Shown one piece after another: positions 55,782 to 64,000 of a stretch of 64,000 bases of DNA. The DNA is taken from NCBI GenBank assembly GCA_041737835.1, contig JBGSQY010000001.1; one strand, written 5' to 3'. A model generated the notes under the pieces. It made no database searches. It saw nothing but the letters and a program-made list of their open reading frames with translations, and was not told where the DNA came from. How positions within the stretch are numbered: the first letter of the stretch is position 1; each line of letters starts with the position of its first letter. The DNA is from Bythopirellula sp041737835 (GTDB lineage: Bacteria > Planctomycetota > Planctomycetia > Pirellulales > Lacipirellulaceae). The translations under genes and the position numbers were made by a program.

Positions 55782-56149
55782 CGAGGTTCAAGAAAGCCGT
55801 ATTTATTCTGCTCGCCAGTTTGTTTTTGGTTCTCGGCATCATCGGCATATTCTTGCCGGGGTTGCCAACAACGCCGCTGCTGATTTTGAGCAGCTATTTC
55901 GCGGCCCGCTCGTCGCCACGGTTTCACAACTTCCTGCTGTCGTCGAAATTGGTGGGGCCTGTCTTGCGCGATTGGCAGGAGCATCGGGGCGTGCGGCAAC
56001 GAGCCAAATGGCATGCCACGGTTTTGGTGGCCATCGCACTGGGGATCGTCGCCTATGTGTCGCCGCTGCCGTTTTATGGCCAAGCCTTGGTTTTTCTGCT
56101 GGGATTCATCGGACTGTGCGTGATCTGGCGATTGCCCACAATTTCGTAG
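55778..56149 (+). CDS. DUF454 membrane protein (YbaN-like)
   Basis: A 123-residue protein starting with a GTG at 55778 that overlaps the nnrE stop. Three helices are seen: VFILLASLFLVLGIIGIFLP, ATVLVAIALGIVAYV and YGQALVFLLGFIGLCVIW. GLPTTPLLILSSYFAARSSP is the DUF454 hallmark. The function is unknown; in other bacteria it sits in the inner membrane. Confidence 0.88.
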   Translation: MTRFKKAVFILLASLFLVLGIIGIFLPGLPTTPLLILSSYFAARSSPRFHNFLLSSKLVGPVLRDWQEHRGVRQRAKWHATVLVAIALGIVAYVSPLPFYGQALVFLLGFIGLCVIWRLPTIS

Positions 56150-56235
56150 TCCCTAGCCGCAGGTAGGTGCCCCTGACATTTTCGTGGGCTGGAAACTAAA
56201 ATGATGGTTTCCCGCACACCAAATTTGTCACGGCC

Positions 56236-56829
56236 ATGACCCGCATTTTTCCCACCCTGGCTTCGCTCTCGATCGGCCTGTTCTTGGCCTCGTTGGTGAT
56301 CGGCCTCACGATTGGTGATCTCTATCACGACCCTACTGAAGCCACGCTCCGTTGGCGTGGGGTCCACATGCTCACGGGGACTGCCGCAGCGCTGGCCGTC
56401 GTCTTCGTGCATAGCATTGTTGTAACGTACTTTATCGGCACGAGCCGGTGGTGCAAGGAAGTGACCGAGACCTACAAACTTGATCCCGGGCCATTGCGGC
56501 GGAGCACCCACCTCAAGCGGCGAACATTCCCCTGGTGCGTGATGGGGATGCTCACGGTCGTGGCCGTGGGTGCCTTGGGGGCAGCGTCTGACCCTGGGAC
56601 CGGCCGGCCCAATACGGCCGATATGACGAACGTGCATTTGATTGCCGCGTTTGCGGGGCTCGCTTTTGTGTGTTGGACCTATTTTCAGGCATGGCAAAAC
56701 ATCGCCGAAAACCAACTCGTGATCCAGGAAATCGTGGGAATGGTCGCCCGGATTCGCCGGGAACGTGGTTTGGACGTTTCTCCCGAGCTGGAAGCCTTGG
56801 CGTCCCAAGAGCCAGTCGCCACGCCGTAA
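56236..56829 (+). CDS. Four-helix membrane protein with intramembrane histidines, unknown
   Basis: A 197-residue protein from ATG 56236 with helices near 8-28, 46-70, 98-116 and 131-155. His44 and His59 flank or lie within the second helix and His134 begins the fourth, so a heme b or quinone site is conceivable. The C terminus is soluble and helical (IVGMVARIRRERGLDVSPEL). No family recognised. It follows DUF454 by about 85 bases and precedes a small membrane protein. Confidence 0.7.
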   Translation: MTRIFPTLASLSIGLFLASLVIGLTIGDLYHDPTEATLRWRGVHMLTGTAAALAVVFVHSIVVTYFIGTSRWCKEVTETYKLDPGPLRRSTHLKRRTFPWCVMGMLTVVAVGALGAASDPGTGRPNTADMTNVHLIAAFAGLAFVCWTYFQAWQNIAENQLVIQEIVGMVARIRRERGLDVSPELEALASQEPVATP

Positions 56830-57041
56830 CAGCGATTCATCTGGCCGTGGCCCTTGTGCGCGGGCCGCAGAGACCGTAGTTTTGGTGCAAACGGAACCCA
56901 ATTTGCCGCCAAATCGGCTGATTTTCGCCCCCTTTGTGCTGAGATATCCTGACAGCCGAGTGGCGGGAATTATACTTAGAAGTTCATAACGCCCTCGGCC
57001 GATGTCGGCCTTTTATTGTCCTCCAGAGAAGGTTGCGCGAA

Positions 57042-57215
57042 ATGTCCAAAGCCATGACGATTGCCGGCATGGTCGTCGCGGCCTTAGTGTTTGTTGTGTT
57101 CGTGCTCGACATCTTCGTCGGCAGCACCGGTTTCAACAAAATGCACATCGGGGCCATCATTGCGTCCCTCATCTTGGGTTACGTCAGTTTCTCGACGTTC
57201 CGCGAACAGAAGTAG
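57042..57215 (+). CDS. Small two-helix membrane protein
   Basis: Fifty-seven residues from ATG 57042, with AGAAGG nine bases before. Two helices, IAGMVVAALVFVVFVLDIFV and MHIGAIIASLILGYVSFSTF, join by a short turn with Gly-Ser-Thr. It is too short for a family assignment. The clean ribosome site and helix pattern support a real gene. It may be a subunit of a larger membrane complex. Confidence 0.65.
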   Translation: MSKAMTIAGMVVAALVFVVFVLDIFVGSTGFNKMHIGAIIASLILGYVSFSTFREQK

Positions 57216-57365
57216 ATTCATTTCTGCGGCAGCGGCCGGTAGGGACCCACTCTGGCCATTTGCCGTCCAAGTGGTGGAGCGTGATCATCGTAAATTCTTA
57301 CCGGCATAGTCTTTGCATAGTTTGAAGACCAAACGGTTCAAGCACACTTGCGCCAGGAGGTCACG

Positions 57366-58508
57366 ATGCCCGTCGACAAATTTCGCCTGCCCCCCGAGGC
57401 TCATCCCAAATCTCGACCGAGCGAGAAGGTACTCATCACCGGCAGTAGCGGGCTGATTGGTTTCTCTGTCGTTGAGCGATTCGAACAATTGGGCTACGAA
57501 GTGATCGGCTTTGATCGCGAAGGACCTCCCCATCCACCAGAATCCGCCGACTGCATCGAAGTGGATATTAGTTCGGATGCGAGCGTGCAACGCGGACTCA
57601 AAGCGCTCCGCGAACGGCACGGCAATCAATTGGCGTCGGTAATCCATCTGGCGGCGTACTACGATTTTTCTGGCGAACCAAGTCCGCTGTACGACGAGAT
57701 TACTCTCCGTGGCACCGAGAGACTTTTGAACGGACTACAGGATTTTGAAGTGGGCCAGTTTATGTTTTCCAGCACCATGCTCGTGCAGGAGCCGACCCGG
57801 CCCGGAGTGAAAATCACCGAGGACTCACCCATCGATGCGAATTGGGACTATCCCCGGTCGAAGATCGAAACCGAAAAACTGATCCGCCACAAGCATGGCA
57901 ACATTCCGTACGTACTTCTGCGCATCGCGGGCATCTACGATGAAATATGCCATTCGATTCCCATCTCGAATCAAATCCAGCGGATCTTCGAGCGACAAAT
58001 CACTAGCCGTGTTTATCCCGGCGAGCTTTCTCATGGGCAAGCTTTCTTGCACCTTGAGGATTTGATTCAGGCGCTGGTGCTGCTTGTGCAGAAGCGTACC
58101 GAGTTGCCGCATGAATTGACGTTGATTTTGGCCGAACAGGAGGCGATCAGCTACGACGAATTGCAGCGATTGATCGGCTGGCTGTTGCATCGCGAAGAGT
58201 GGGAGACGCAGCAGATCCCCAAGGCGATGGCCAAGGCGGGGGCGTGGCTGCAAGACAACATGCCGCTTGTTGAGGAGCCGTTCATCAAACCGTGGATGAT
58301 CGACCTCGCCGACGAACATTATGAAGTCGACACGGAACGTGCCCGGACGTTGATAGGATGGCGGGCCCAGCATTCCTTGCGCGAAACTCTGCCCGAGATG
58401 ATCGCCGAATTAAAGGCCGATCCCCAAGGCTGGTACGAGGCGAACAAATTGGATCCGCCAAGTGATTTGGAGGAGAACGCACAACTCATCGGCAAAAGCG
58501 AGCGGTAA
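57366..58508 (+). CDS. NAD-dependent epimerase/dehydratase (extended SDR)
   Basis: A 380-residue enzyme with a perfect AGGAGG five bases before the ATG at 57366. The Rossmann start VLITGSSGLIGFSVVERFEQ binds NAD, and the active-site pattern is WDYPRSKIETEKLI with Tyr-x-x-x-Lys. It belongs to the extended SDR group that acts on nucleotide sugars or similar molecules. The C-terminal part (IDLADEHYEVDTERARTLIG) is typical of the family. It lies six bases upstream of the SPW-VKOR-SPW gene and probably works with it. Confidence 0.9.
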   Translation: MPVDKFRLPPEAHPKSRPSEKVLITGSSGLIGFSVVERFEQLGYEVIGFDREGPPHPPESADCIEVDISSDASVQRGLKALRERHGNQLASVIHLAAYYDFSGEPSPLYDEITLRGTERLLNGLQDFEVGQFMFSSTMLVQEPTRPGVKITEDSPIDANWDYPRSKIETEKLIRHKHGNIPYVLLRIAGIYDEICHSIPISNQIQRIFERQITSRVYPGELSHGQAFLHLEDLIQALVLLVQKRTELPHELTLILAEQEAISYDELQRLIGWLLHREEWETQQIPKAMAKAGAWLQDNMPLVEEPFIKPWMIDLADEHYEVDTERARTLIGWRAQHSLRETLPEMIAELKADPQGWYEANKLDPPSDLEENAQLIGKSER

Positions 58509-58514
58509 CGAGTC

Positions 58515-59846
58515 ATGGCAGCTACGGCCTACATAGCGCCAAGAAACCTGGAGCAGGCGGAAAGTCCGCCCCTGTGGCCGTTCGCAGTGAACATCATTTT
58601 GGGGGCTTGGCTAGCCAGCACGGCACTTACGATCGAGCCACATCCACCCGCTTTGATGGTGAGTGATTTGCTCTCCAGCGGACTTATCATCGGCGGTAGT
58701 GCGCTCGCTTGTTTTACCAGATTTGCTTGGGTGCGTTGGTTTGTGGCGATCACCGGAATCTGGTTGATGTGTGCGCCGCTTGTGTTTTGGGCCCCGACGG
58801 CCGTGTCATACGACGCGAACAACCTGATCGGCAGTTTAGTCGTCGCGTTCTCGGTGATCGTACCTAGCATCGTCGCAACGCGAGCCACTCCTGGTCCCGA
58901 TGTTCCGCCCGGGTGGAATTACAACCCGTCCGCCTGGCCACAGCGCGTTGGGATTATTGCCTGCGCGTTTTTACAGTTTTTTATTGCCCGCTACATGGCC
59001 GCGTTTCAGCTGGGACATACGACCGAGATTTGGGACCCTGTGTTTGGCGAGGGAACGCGGAATGTCTTGGAGTCGGACGTTTCCAAGGCGTTTCCCGTGT
59101 CCGATGCGGGACTGGGGGCCGTCACTTATCTGATTGAAGCCCTGACGGGATTTCTCGGTGGCACGCGACGGTGGCGAACGATGCCGTGGGCGGTCGTGCT
59201 GTTCGGCATCATGATCGTGCCCGTGGGTGTGGTGAGCATTGTTCTGGTGGTGTTGCAGCCCGTGGCGGTCGGAGCCTGGTGCGCGTGGTGCCTGCTGACG
59301 GCGGGACTCACCGTGATCATGATCGGCCCGGCCATTGATGAAGTCATAGCGACCGGCCAATTCCTGTTGCGAGCCCGCAGCGAAGGACAATCGTTGTGGC
59401 AAGCTTTCTGGCAGGGGGGCACGATTCAAGTGCGCGCCAGCGATCAATCCACGGTGCGCGAAGAACCGTTGTGGCGGCAACTGGCCGGGGGCTTGGAACT
59501 GCTTTCGATTCCGTGGAACTTGGCTGTGTGTGCGGTCCTTGGTGTGTGGCTGATGGTAGCACCCGTGGCACTTGATAACACGGGAGTGTCAGCGAACAAC
59601 AATCATTTGGTGGGAGCCCTTGTGGTGACGTTCGCCGTGATCGGCTTCAGCGAAGCCGGCAGGGGAGGGCGGCTCGTTAATATAATCCTGGGAGCCTGGC
59701 TACTGATTGCTCCCTTTATTCTGAATGGCGAGACCACGGCCTCGACGGTGAACGATCTTATTATCGGCGCCGCAGTGATTGCGCTCAGTTTGCGGCGGGG
59801 AAGAATTCTCGAGCGATTTGGCAATTGGGATCGCTGGATCGTCTGA
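58515..59846 (+). CDS. SPW-repeat membrane protein with central VKOR-like domain
   Basis: A 443-residue membrane protein. The two ends are SPW-type helix pairs (WPFAVNIILGAWLASTAL at the start; LELLSIPWNLAVCAVLGVWL and VNIILGAWLLIAPFILNG near the end). The middle (about 130-290) is VKOR-like: WDPVFGEGTRNVLESDVSKA then FPVSDAGLGAVTYLIEALTG, and the active-site pair CAWC at Cys256/Cys259 in a helix. The loop cysteines of classical VKOR are missing, and no thioredoxin domain is attached. It is six bases downstream of the epimerase. A quinone-linked redox role is likely, but electron donors are unknown. Confidence 0.82.
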   Translation: MAATAYIAPRNLEQAESPPLWPFAVNIILGAWLASTALTIEPHPPALMVSDLLSSGLIIGGSALACFTRFAWVRWFVAITGIWLMCAPLVFWAPTAVSYDANNLIGSLVVAFSVIVPSIVATRATPGPDVPPGWNYNPSAWPQRVGIIACAFLQFFIARYMAAFQLGHTTEIWDPVFGEGTRNVLESDVSKAFPVSDAGLGAVTYLIEALTGFLGGTRRWRTMPWAVVLFGIMIVPVGVVSIVLVVLQPVAVGAWCAWCLLTAGLTVIMIGPAIDEVIATGQFLLRARSEGQSLWQAFWQGGTIQVRASDQSTVREEPLWRQLAGGLELLSIPWNLAVCAVLGVWLMVAPVALDNTGVSANNNHLVGALVVTFAVIGFSEAGRGGRLVNIILGAWLLIAPFILNGETTASTVNDLIIGAAVIALSLRRGRILERFGNWDRWIV

Positions 59847-59877
59847 TTATTTGAGCTTTGTCTGAGGACTGAGTTGC

Positions 59878-60636
59878 TTACGCCGCGCGGAGGATTGAAT
59901 GTTGCGGACGGGCGACGCGGGTGGCGGTCAGTTCCGCGAGTAGCTCGCCGGCTGTTGTGATCGCGACTTCCTCGCGGCTGGCGGCGTGTGAGACGTGCCG
60001 CAAGAGTTTTTCGAGATTCTGCAAGCTGCGCGACGACGTATCAGCCAGGCGCATCGCATCAACGGAAACTATGGTCATCTTCTCCGTGGAGAGCAGCTTC
60101 TGCAAATGGTGCAGTACGCTGCCGGAAACCAAGCGTGCCAACCACGAGCGGTGGGGAATCGCCAGCGTCTCGTCAAACTGCCAAAGGCCGCAGGGGAGTG
60201 GGGAGTATATGTTTTCTCCCCTGCGCTTTGACATGTTCGAGAGAATCCCGCGCAAACCCTGCTCGGCCAGGAAGGCGGCGTGATTGCGCAACTGGGCTGG
60301 TTGGCCAGAAACCAATCCCACGGTGGTGTTCGTGTTGTTTTGAATGGCCGTGACTCGTTTGCGGAGCGAATCACGCAGCAGCGGCGAATTGGCCTGTTTC
60401 GCCGAAATTGCGAGCGCCAGTTCGTCATCGGACTGGAGCAGGCTCTTATTTTGGATCAAATGCAGGTCGCAGCAGCCGGCGACCGACCAGGTCGCGGGGA
60501 TATGATGGCCCCGGAATAAATGCACGAGATGCTGAACGCGGGCGAAATGGGCGGCTCCTGACTGGCCATCATGCACGTGGGGTCCTTCCAAGTGAACGAC
60601 AAACGCGACACGAGCGGGCGAGGCAGAAAGTTTCAT
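59878..60636 (-). CDS. Polysaccharide deacetylase-like (NodB-fold) protein, probably inactive
   Basis: From ATG 60636 (MKLSASPARVAF) a 252-residue protein. It has the layout of a NodB barrel: VAFVVHLEGPHVHDG at the start, LVHLFRGHHIPATWSVAG (the family's IPATW block), and a third strand near DDELALAISAKQ. The Asp of the first block and the H-x-x-x-H motif of true deacetylases are absent, so metal binding looks lost. A longer frame upstream from 60807 adds a hydrophobic Pro-rich segment and is not preferred. The function is unknown. Confidence 0.6.
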   Translation of the reverse strand: MKLSASPARVAFVVHLEGPHVHDGQSGAAHFARVQHLVHLFRGHHIPATWSVAGCCDLHLIQNKSLLQSDDELALAISAKQANSPLLRDSLRKRVTAIQNNTNTTVGLVSGQPAQLRNHAAFLAEQGLRGILSNMSKRRGENIYSPLPCGLWQFDETLAIPHRSWLARLVSGSVLHHLQKLLSTEKMTIVSVDAMRLADTSSRSLQNLEKLLRHVSHAASREEVAITTAGELLAELTATRVARPQHSILRAA

Positions 60637-60930
60637 CAGTTCATTTCCCTGGTTCCGATGGCCGTGCGCTGCTGGCACATTCTTAACTTCGGGTGAGACT
60701 CGCAAGAAACTCAACGCCAGAACCGGACTCCGGGGTTGAGGCAGTCTGGTAAAATTTGCGGGAAAGGCAAAATACGGCGCTGCCAGCAGCCAAGTCGTTA
60801 GGCACAATAGTTTTGCAGTGACTTGGTGGCCTATTTTTTGATAGTATTGTCAGTCCCACCAGTTCGTGCCATCGGCACAAATTACCAACAAGTTTTCAGC
60901 AAACCGCGCGAGCGGCTTTCCATTCCATCC

Positions 60931-61995
60931 ATGACGAATCGTCCTGCCGAAGTCTGGAAATTTCGCCCGCATCCTTTGCTGGCCAATTCCCATCTGCAAA
61001 CGCTGATGGGGATTTATTGGCCGAGGAAAGTGGCTCCCTACACGGCGAAGCAACGTAAAGTCTTGCTCGACGACGGCGACTTCATTGTGCTACACGAAGA
61101 TTCGCCCGTTGATGCCGACGAGACGACTCCTAGCGTGCTTTTGGTTCACGGTCTGGCAGGAAGCTACCAAAGCACCTATATGACCCGCATGGCCGAGAAG
61201 CTTGTCGCGCAGGGTTATCGAGCGTTCCGCGCTGACATGCGTGGCTGCGGGGCAGGCGAGGGGCTGGCCAAATCCCCAGTTCATTGTGGGCTCTACAGTG
61301 ATATCGCTTCGGCGGTTCGCGAGATCGGCGAGCTTTATTCAGAATCGCCCGTGTCGTTGGTGGGTTTTTCGCTCGGGGGAACGATCGTTCTCAATATGCT
61401 TGCCGAGGCAGGCGAGATGCGGATCGGGAATCTTGAAAAATCACTTGTGGTCTGTCCCCCGATCGATTTATTTTCCTGCGAGCGCCACTTTTGCACACTC
61501 TTGGGTCGCCGGTACGACAAGTTCTTCGTCAAACAGATTTGGAATCAGGTTGTGAATCGCTGGCAGAGGTTTCCCGACATCAGTCCGCAAGCGATTCCCA
61601 AGCGTCCGCGCAAGTTACGCGACATCGATGAAATCGTGATCGCACCGAGCGGCGGTTTTACTTCGGCGGCTCACTATTACCGCGAGACGCAGCCAGGGCC
61701 CAAACTCGCGGCCATTCGACAGCCCGTGACGATTGTCTTCAGCAAGGACGATCCTGTCGTGCCGTGCGGTCCGCTGTTTGATTATCCGCACAGCGAGAGC
61801 GTGGAAACGATCCTCACCACGCATGGCGGGCACTTAGCCTTTCTCGGCGTGCGAAAGTTTATGGGGGCCAACGGCATCGATCAGGATTTTCGCTGGCTGG
61901 ATTGGCGTATTCTTGAGTGGCTCGAGCATCCGCATGAGCGGCAAAGCATGCAGGACCTTCCAGAAGAAGCCGAGGAACTCAGACTCTCGCGCTAG
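60931..61995 (+). CDS. Alpha/beta hydrolase, YheT family
   Basis: A 354-residue hydrolase from ATG 60931. The N-terminal block FRPHPLLANSHLQTLMGIYW is the YheT hallmark. The active site is LVGFSLGGTIVLNML (Ser in GFSLGG), Asp in FSKDDPVVP and His in TTHGGHLAFLG. YheT-like enzymes act on esters or lipids; the substrate here is unknown. It starts about 290 bases downstream of, and divergent from, the NodB-like gene. Confidence 0.9.
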   Translation: MTNRPAEVWKFRPHPLLANSHLQTLMGIYWPRKVAPYTAKQRKVLLDDGDFIVLHEDSPVDADETTPSVLLVHGLAGSYQSTYMTRMAEKLVAQGYRAFRADMRGCGAGEGLAKSPVHCGLYSDIASAVREIGELYSESPVSLVGFSLGGTIVLNMLAEAGEMRIGNLEKSLVVCPPIDLFSCERHFCTLLGRRYDKFFVKQIWNQVVNRWQRFPDISPQAIPKRPRKLRDIDEIVIAPSGGFTSAAHYYRETQPGPKLAAIRQPVTIVFSKDDPVVPCGPLFDYPHSESVETILTTHGGHLAFLGVRKFMGANGIDQDFRWLDWRILEWLEHPHERQSMQDLPEEAEELRLSR

Positions 61996-62142
61996 CGATT
62001 CTTAGAAGCAGGGTCCAACCAACCGCGCAAAAAAAGTCCCCGAAACCCTGCCCCGGGTCCGGGAACATTGTGAAAAGCCAGACTTTAGAGGTCCGACCTT
62101 TTCTTTTTGCTCAATGTCTGTTTTGCTCAATTGGCAACGTCG

Positions 62143-62595
62143 TCAATCGGTGTGTGCGAGCGAACGAAGGGTTCCCGGCGTGTTGGTCTGAGTGGAATTG
62201 GAGAGTGGCGCGGTCATTGTGAAATCACGTGCCTCTGGCAGGGGAAGCTTCTGTGGTTCGCTCTCCGTCTTGAACGATTCCTCGATCGAGTTGGGATTGC
62301 CGGTTCCCGCTTGGACGGTCGCAGTTTTGATCACATCAATCTTGGCGGAAACGGTTTGATCGATTCCCAAAGGGTTATTGATCGCCAGGGGATCGGTGTA
62401 AGGCGATGGGATCAATCTCGACATCGGAGGCAACAACGCTGGCAATAAATTGGGATCAACGCTGTATTGTGGATCAGGTCGGGTGCCACGCGAAGTCTGC
62501 GTATCTACGGCGTGAAGGCTGCTGGTAAGGGTGAGGGTCGTAATGAAGGTGAGGGTCAGGTGGGAAATAGGGTGGGAAAACTTTCTGATCGTCAT
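62143..62595 (-). CDS. Small exported protein, unknown
   Basis: A 150-residue protein with a signal peptide (PISHLTLTFITTLTLTSSLH, cut near AVD). The mature part is Pro-, Thr- and Ser-rich with no domain. GGGAG seven bases before the ATG supports translation. No paralogue is seen in the window. It lies divergent from the last gene. Confidence 0.6.
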   Translation of the reverse strand: MTIRKFSHPISHLTLTFITTLTLTSSLHAVDTQTSRGTRPDPQYSVDPNLLPALLPPMSRLIPSPYTDPLAINNPLGIDQTVSAKIDVIKTATVQAGTGNPNSIEESFKTESEPQKLPLPEARDFTMTAPLSNSTQTNTPGTLRSLAHTD

Positions 62596-63020
62596 GGAGC
62601 GGCTCCCGGCATCGCAGTGAAACGATTGCTACCAACTCGCCGTCGAGCTGGTTTATGGCGTTGCGAATTGGCTGCTGCCTATTCGCAAAGCAAAGCCGCA
62701 AAATAGCAATTGGTGTGCCGGGAGAAATAATCTTGATTTTTGGGCTGAATGTTGCACGACCTGCGGAGTCTACTTACGGGACATTGTGCACGCCTTATGC
62801 ACGCTTTGCTCAAGTCGCTGGCACGATACGAATGACTGCTTTCAACCGCATAATCGCAAGCGAGATTCCCCTGCGCAATCGCTAGAAGTGTTTGCGGTGA
62901 TTTGCTTACCAACCTATGTTTGCCAGGTAGCTGTGCTTGCCGGGAAGATTGGCGCGAATCGTTCGCGCACGAATTAGTGATGTTTGTCCCTCATACGCAC
63001 TCGGACCAAGGAACGCGCGC
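62596..63020. other. Divergent intergenic region
   Basis: About 425 bases between the small exported protein and the zinc-ribbon protein. A perfect palindrome (62952-62968) is the only clear structure. Both promoters must lie here. Confidence 0.5.
62952..62968. promoter_or_regulatory. Perfect 7-bp inverted repeat, candidate operator
   Basis: GCGCGAA-tcg-TTCGCGC lies 53 bases before the ATG at 63021, where a regulator of that gene would be expected to bind. No known binding site is recognised. Confidence 0.35.
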
Positions 63021-64000
63021 ATGTCGATGTTGATCACTCCTAACGACGAAGATTCCGCCATTGATTTGTTGGAATCAAGGTCACATGGCGACGTTGGCCC
63101 CTGCTGCGAGAAATGTGGCGCCGCGATCAATGCGCATGATTCGCTCGTTTGTCGCAAGTGTGGTTGGTATGGCAGCATCGGTTCCTTCGTCGAGATCGAT
63201 CGACAATGGGAAGGGGACGACGATTGCGAAGTCGAAGAATCTTCGATTTACAAGTTGCCCGCCTGGGCTTGGACGATGATCGCCTGCGTGACGGTCGTGG
63301 TCGCCGAAAGTATCGCGGCACGATTACTTACAGCGCCAGAGAGTGCCGCGCGCACGACTTGGGCGGTCACGCAATTGATCACGGGCATCACGTTGCTTGC
63401 CGTGTGCCAATTCACCGCGTTCGTGATGTACATGCGCGAAGTGAGCGAGGCGGGCCTCTTGGATTTTTTTCTGAAGCCGATCAAACCTTGGATCATGCGC
63501 GTGCAAGAACTACCGCGCTATCAATGGCTTTGCCATCTCGCGGTGAGCTCCTATTTGGCATTCAATCTATCGTTCACGGTGATTGGTGGAATTCCCTACG
63601 ACAGATTGTGGGATTGGGGATTTCAGAAGCCAGTCAAACAAAACCTGGTCGGAGCCATCGCTTCCCAAGCGCAAAGTATCGAAGGAGAAGAGAAACCGCT
63701 CGATGAGGCCATCAAAGATTTCGCGGGGACTCAAGATGTCGACGGTAAAAAAGGTAAGAAGTCGAAGAACGATTTGAAGGCCCAACCCAAGGCACGGCAA
63801 AACGAAGATTGTCTGATTGTCGGCTATCGTGCTAACGGCGAAGGCCTAGTTTACAATCTGTATCTCGCCGGCGCGGGCGTCGGCACACTGCAATACGTGG
63901 GGCAAGTCACGCCGCAACTATCGGTGAAAGACCTGCGTGGCCTGAGCGAGCAACTCGCCGCATATCCAGCGAACACGCCATTCGTAAAAATGCCCGACGA
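63021..64000 (+). CDS. Zinc-ribbon membrane protein, 3' end outside window
   Basis: The frame starts at ATG 63021 (MSMLITPNDEDSAIDLL) with AAGGA before it and stays open to the right edge, so at least 326 residues. A zinc ribbon with CCEKCGA and CRKCGWYG lies near 28-48. Three helices follow (about 80-100, 116-137, 169-187): WTMIACVTVVVAESIAARLL, TQLITGITLLAVCQFTAFVM and the last with LAVSSYLAFNLSFTVIGGIP. A Lys-rich segment (GKKGKKSKND) precedes a soluble C-terminal part with DCLIVGYRANGEGLVYNLYL. No family is known to me. The same Cys pattern opens the WD40 kinase. Confidence 0.7.
   Translation, partial: MSMLITPNDEDSAIDLLESRSHGDVGPCCEKCGAAINAHDSLVCRKCGWYGSIGSFVEIDRQWEGDDDCEVEESSIYKLPAWAWTMIACVTVVVAESIAARLLTAPESAARTTWAVTQLITGITLLAVCQFTAFVMYMREVSEAGLLDFFLKPIKPWIMRVQELPRYQWLCHLAVSSYLAFNLSFTVIGGIPYDRLWDWGFQKPVKQNLVGAIASQAQSIEGEEKPLDEAIKDFAGTQDVDGKKGKKSKNDLKAQPKARQNEDCLIVGYRANGEGLVYNLYLAGAGVGTLQYVGQVTPQLSVKDLRGLSEQLAAYPANTPFVKMPD

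Noticed and set aside
62008..62051. Possible terminator GCAGGGT...ACCCTGC after the hydrolase gene
   Set aside because: The loop is 30 bases and no T-run follows, so a real terminator is not supported.
1..64000. tRNA, rRNA, CRISPR or prophage
   Set aside because: No cloverleaf-like sequence, rRNA signature, evenly spaced repeats with spacers, integrase, transposase or phage structural gene was found by eye. Small RNAs could be missed.

Overview
The window looks like chromosomal DNA from a member of the Planctomycetota, most likely the Pirellulales. It carries gene families that are characteristic of or enriched in that phylum: the PSCyt1/DUF1549/DUF1553 plus DUF1501 pair, a transmembrane Ser/Thr kinase with an N-terminal zinc ribbon and WD40 propellers, Cys-rich outer-membrane beta-barrels, a PEP-CTERM protein, and many short dispersed intergenic repeats. 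No rRNA, tRNA, CRISPR array, transposase or phage module was seen.

Layout. 0-3.7 kb: the 3' part of a giant PKD-like repeat surface protein, open at the left edge. 3.8-8.6 kb: a kinase with 21 WD40 repeats. 8.65-11.5 kb: a repeat-filled accessory strip holding two orphan membrane proteins and a VOC protein. 11.5-18.4 kb (minus strand): glycine-zipper protein, N-acyl-D-amino-acid deacylase-like amidohydrolase, outer-membrane beta-barrel, and a five-heme cytochrome that sits 10 nt from the barrel gene. 18.7-23.7 kb: PSCyt1/DUF1549/DUF1553, DUF1501 and PSCyt1-LRR operon. 24.1-29 kb: an RND/MMPL exporter and an APC-type permease. 29-30.6 kb (minus): motB and motA. 31.2-32.8 kb: accessory patch with a GIY-YIG/RAMA protein and a DUF6883-DUF4926 pair lying between two near-identical direct repeats. 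33-35.8 kb: two MFS transporters. 35.9-40.6 kb: type II NADH dehydrogenase, NtrB-like kinase, NtrC-like sigma-54 regulator, csrA. 40.6-46.3 kb (minus): Cys-rich beta-barrel, PEP-CTERM protein, TerC protein, hisC and hisD. 46.4-50 kb: threonine aldolase, a membrane protein and a BBP2-type porin with a strong terminator. 50-64 kb: J-domain/LRR protein, an unknown anchored protein, guaB overlapped by a secreted acidic protein, nnrE, DUF454, small membrane proteins, an epimerase with an SPW-VKOR-SPW partner, a degenerate NodB-like protein, a YheT-type hydrolase, a small secreted protein, and a zinc-ribbon membrane protein that runs off the right edge.

How the genes work together. Housekeeping functions are histidine synthesis (hisC, hisD), guanine nucleotide synthesis (guaB), repair of damaged NAD(P)H (nnrE) and NADH oxidation (NDH-2). 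MotAB and CsrA point to a motile swarmer stage. The most unusual material is in the envelope and accessory genes: a possible cytochrome/outer-membrane barrel conduit, two beta-barrels that each carry a seven-cysteine N-terminal cluster, a secreted protein whose signal peptide is encoded inside the guaB 3' end, and a two-gene cassette between direct repeats. Families are assigned by reading the translated sequences against remembered motifs; no database search was possible.
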